Source: Phycisphaerales bacterium (GTDB lineage Bacteria; Planctomycetota; Phycisphaerae; Sedimentisphaerales; Anaerobacaceae). Taken from it: a stretch of DNA of 21,064 nt. Within the stretch, counting starts at the first letter, position 1. The number at the start of each line of letters is the position of its first letter. Position numbers and translations under genes: made by a program. Positions 20,401 to 21,064 of the stretch are shown in pieces. The stretch is from positions 1 to 21,064 of the forward strand of contig DSDB01000260.1 in NCBI GenBank assembly GCA_011057845.1, given 5' to 3'. The notes under the pieces are model-generated. The model was not told where the DNA came from. It saw nothing but the letters and a program-made list of their open reading frames with translations, and did not search any database.

Positions 20401-21064
20401 GTCCCAGCGGGATCCACGCCAATCTGGCCCCCAGCCCGGAGTACAAGGTGCGCTTCGCCGACCTGGCGTATCGGGCGTTCTTCAACGGCGGGCCGCTGTC
20501 GGAGACGGTGGCGGCGGATCTCCTTCGCCATAGAATGGCCACGATGGACCCGGCCATCGTCGGCGAATCGGCCCGTTGGGGCGATAACCGCTCCACGACG
20601 CCTCACACGCGCCAGGAATGGCTCAATCTGCTCAACAGCCGCCTGACAAGCTACATACCGTCGCGTCCCGGCGCGGTGCTGGGCTACCTGAAGACGGCCG
20701 GGCTATACCCAGACATCGATCCGCCGATGTTCTTTGCCGGCGGCGGTTTCACCTATGGCGGCCAGATCCAGCCGACCGACTTCATCGTCCTGATAGGCTC
20801 GGGAACCATCTACTACACGACCAACGGCACAGACCCGCGGCTGCCCGGCGGCGCCGTCAACAGCCCCCACGCGACGGCGTACTCCAGTCCATTGACCCTT
20901 GCCAAGAGTTCTGTCATCAAGGCTCGCGTGCTGAGCGGCTTGACATGGAGCGCGCTGGCACAGGCGCAGTTCTCCGTCGGGCCGGTGGCGCAAAACCTGA
21001 AGATTTCAGAGGTTATGTACAATCCGGGGGATACCGGCGATCCGGAGGACCCCAACTGCGAGTA
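17445..21064 (+). CDS. Secreted CotH-kinase-like multidomain protein, 3' end outside window
   Basis: The frame is open from the ATG at 17445 (AGGAG 6 nt upstream) to the window end, giving about 1,206 residues. A signal peptide (WVVGVCLALTGASSLNA, 7-23) precedes a beta-sandwich region. Residues 343-390 form a dockerin-like EF-hand pair (DFNGDRRVNHRD and DLNARDGVNVVD). A lamin-tail domain (about 399-540), a CHB_HEX-like module (about 552-622, TPGATIVYTTDGSTPT) and the CotH domain (about 650-1065) follow. The CotH domain shows GVYYIHERPD (853-862), the family G-x-Y-x-x-x-E-x-x-D motif, and SWDAEH with Asp970, so kinase residues appear intact. A second CHB_HEX-like module (GTIYYTTNGTDPRLPGG) and the start of another lamin-tail domain (LKISEVMYNP) complete the visible part. 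CotH proteins are atypical protein kinases in spore formers; here the protein is probably a secreted or surface protein with unknown targets. Confidence 0.87.
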   Translation, partial: MKLVGRWVVGVCLALTGASSLNAAWVAYNDCLKEVGDGTQANVTAYTIHNSSQSNTSGPLKDYATGSTVAMPTVTFTMGAGGLRPSTGGSGGRPNSGTPAFEVFHEAGGAPIVDLAPNVIGYGSAGWWQEIAFSGLDPGKTYTFVGTAIRSSSYPTRKTLVTILGHTSATNNSSSGPNILSVSATTTVLAAGDNRAAGDVVRWDDIVPGPGGSFTIRSEATVDSVNEAYPINAFMLAEGGVTGNRPPIVDAGDYDALTWPINVLQLSPVVDDDDPCGLGILTYEWSHSGPGAATFVPSHTIADPCVIFSEPGLHKLQLRVWDEVPLEGVATVDIPLIMGLLGDFNGDRRVNHRDLEIFAAQWMDPWPSPADLNARDGVNVVDLSILAANWGVGEEATLVINELLARNDLSNPDPQGQYEDWVEIYNGGQESFDLGGCYLTDRLDEPMMWRVPTDRPQATTIPPGGYLVIWLDGDVNDAGLHASFELAEGGEQIALFDADGRTLLDKIEFGPQTADVSFGREPDGTNNWVTLTPSPGASNNGRFLGVVADTKFSHKRGFYSTPFEVIITTSTPGATIVYTTDGSTPTENHGTVYTAPVPIFATTPLRAFAYRTGWKSTNVDTQTYIFLDHVIVQATHPTTGAQVTPAGFPVSWGSVTGDYQMDPDVVGQDGQDKFGGIYAASIRSDLRAVPTFSLVMNKDDFFGPTGIYINQSQDGTERVCSLEYIDPNENDSFQMNCALAMQGGVSGGGTSLQRWKTYKLSMRPRFKALTDDLKPTQGPPRMNFKLFQDSPVDSHNTFVFDGVLNHSWLHSGQHGEAMYIQDQFTADLHNAMNGPSSPHGFYGHVYICGLYWGVYYIHERPDHAWAAEVYGGRDLEYDCLKHNSNNVVQNGVGGSATANYNAMVSASSAVRGDPTNLTKWQALTEKLDVDNFITYLMANWFVDNGDWPGKNWYATHRNVPGGQWRFHSWDAEHTLENNGNGTFGASPSGIHANLAPSPEYKVRFADLAYRAFFNGGPLSETVAADLLRHRMATMDPAIVGESARWGDNRSTTPHTRQEWLNLLNSRLTSYIPSRPGAVLGYLKTAGLYPDIDPPMFFAGGGFTYGGQIQPTDFIVLIGSGTIYYTTNGTDPRLPGGAVNSPHATAYSSPLTLAKSSVIKARVLSGLTWSALAQAQFSVGPVAQNLKISEVMYNPGDTGDPEDPNCE

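Overview
The window looks like part of a GC-rich, Gram-negative-type genome that breaks down plant polysaccharides. It most resembles Planctomycetota, probably Phycisphaerae/Sedimentisphaerales. This placement is an inference from protein style: a Tat-exported Gfo/Idh/MocA oxidoreductase, a CotH protein with dockerin-like and lamin-tail modules, NPCBM-GH36, a parallel beta-helix enzyme and a 'DSDHDGMPDAWE' lyase tail. Families of short palindromic repeats also fit. No rRNA, tRNA or CRISPR array was seen, and no phylogenetic marker is present.

Layout. 1-1630 (-): an amidohydrolase-like gene translationally coupled (TAATG) to a sodium:neurotransmitter-type symporter cut by the window edge, behind a TTGACG-17-TAGAAT promoter and a terminator-like hairpin. 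1937-6493 (+): secreted NPCBM-GH36 alpha-galactosidase, UPF0173 metallo-hydrolase, an AlbA_2/HATPase regulator that seems to have lost its N-terminus, and a 50-residue small gene that may carry a frameshift. 6518-7969 (-): secreted PL1-like pectate lyase with its own promoter. 8163-9286 (-): two Rnk/GreA-GreB-like paralogues around an unknown 77-residue protein. 9516-9914 (-): a near-perfect sigma70 promoter, about 365 nt without a convincing gene, and a strong intrinsic terminator, which is a candidate ncRNA or long leader. 10003-12876 (-): a GH10-like protein without the usual catalytic glutamates, followed by a Tat-exported Gfo/Idh/MocA protein. 13177-17206 (+): a beta-helix protein invaded in frame by 24-nt palindromic repeats, then a DUF4038-like glycoside hydrolase. 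17445-end (+): a large secreted CotH-kinase-like multidomain protein behind an extended -10 promoter and a structured leader.

Together the catalytic genes point to extracellular or periplasmic attack on pectin and hemicellulose: lyase, alpha-galactosidase, beta-helix enzyme, DUF4038 hydrolase and sugar oxidoreductase. The Rnk pair, the candidate RNA and the AlbA_2 gene look like an accessory regulatory patch inserted among them. The most unusual signals are the in-frame palindromic repeats, the promoter-RNA-terminator unit upstream of the Rnk cassette, and the damaged AlbA_2/small-protein pair.
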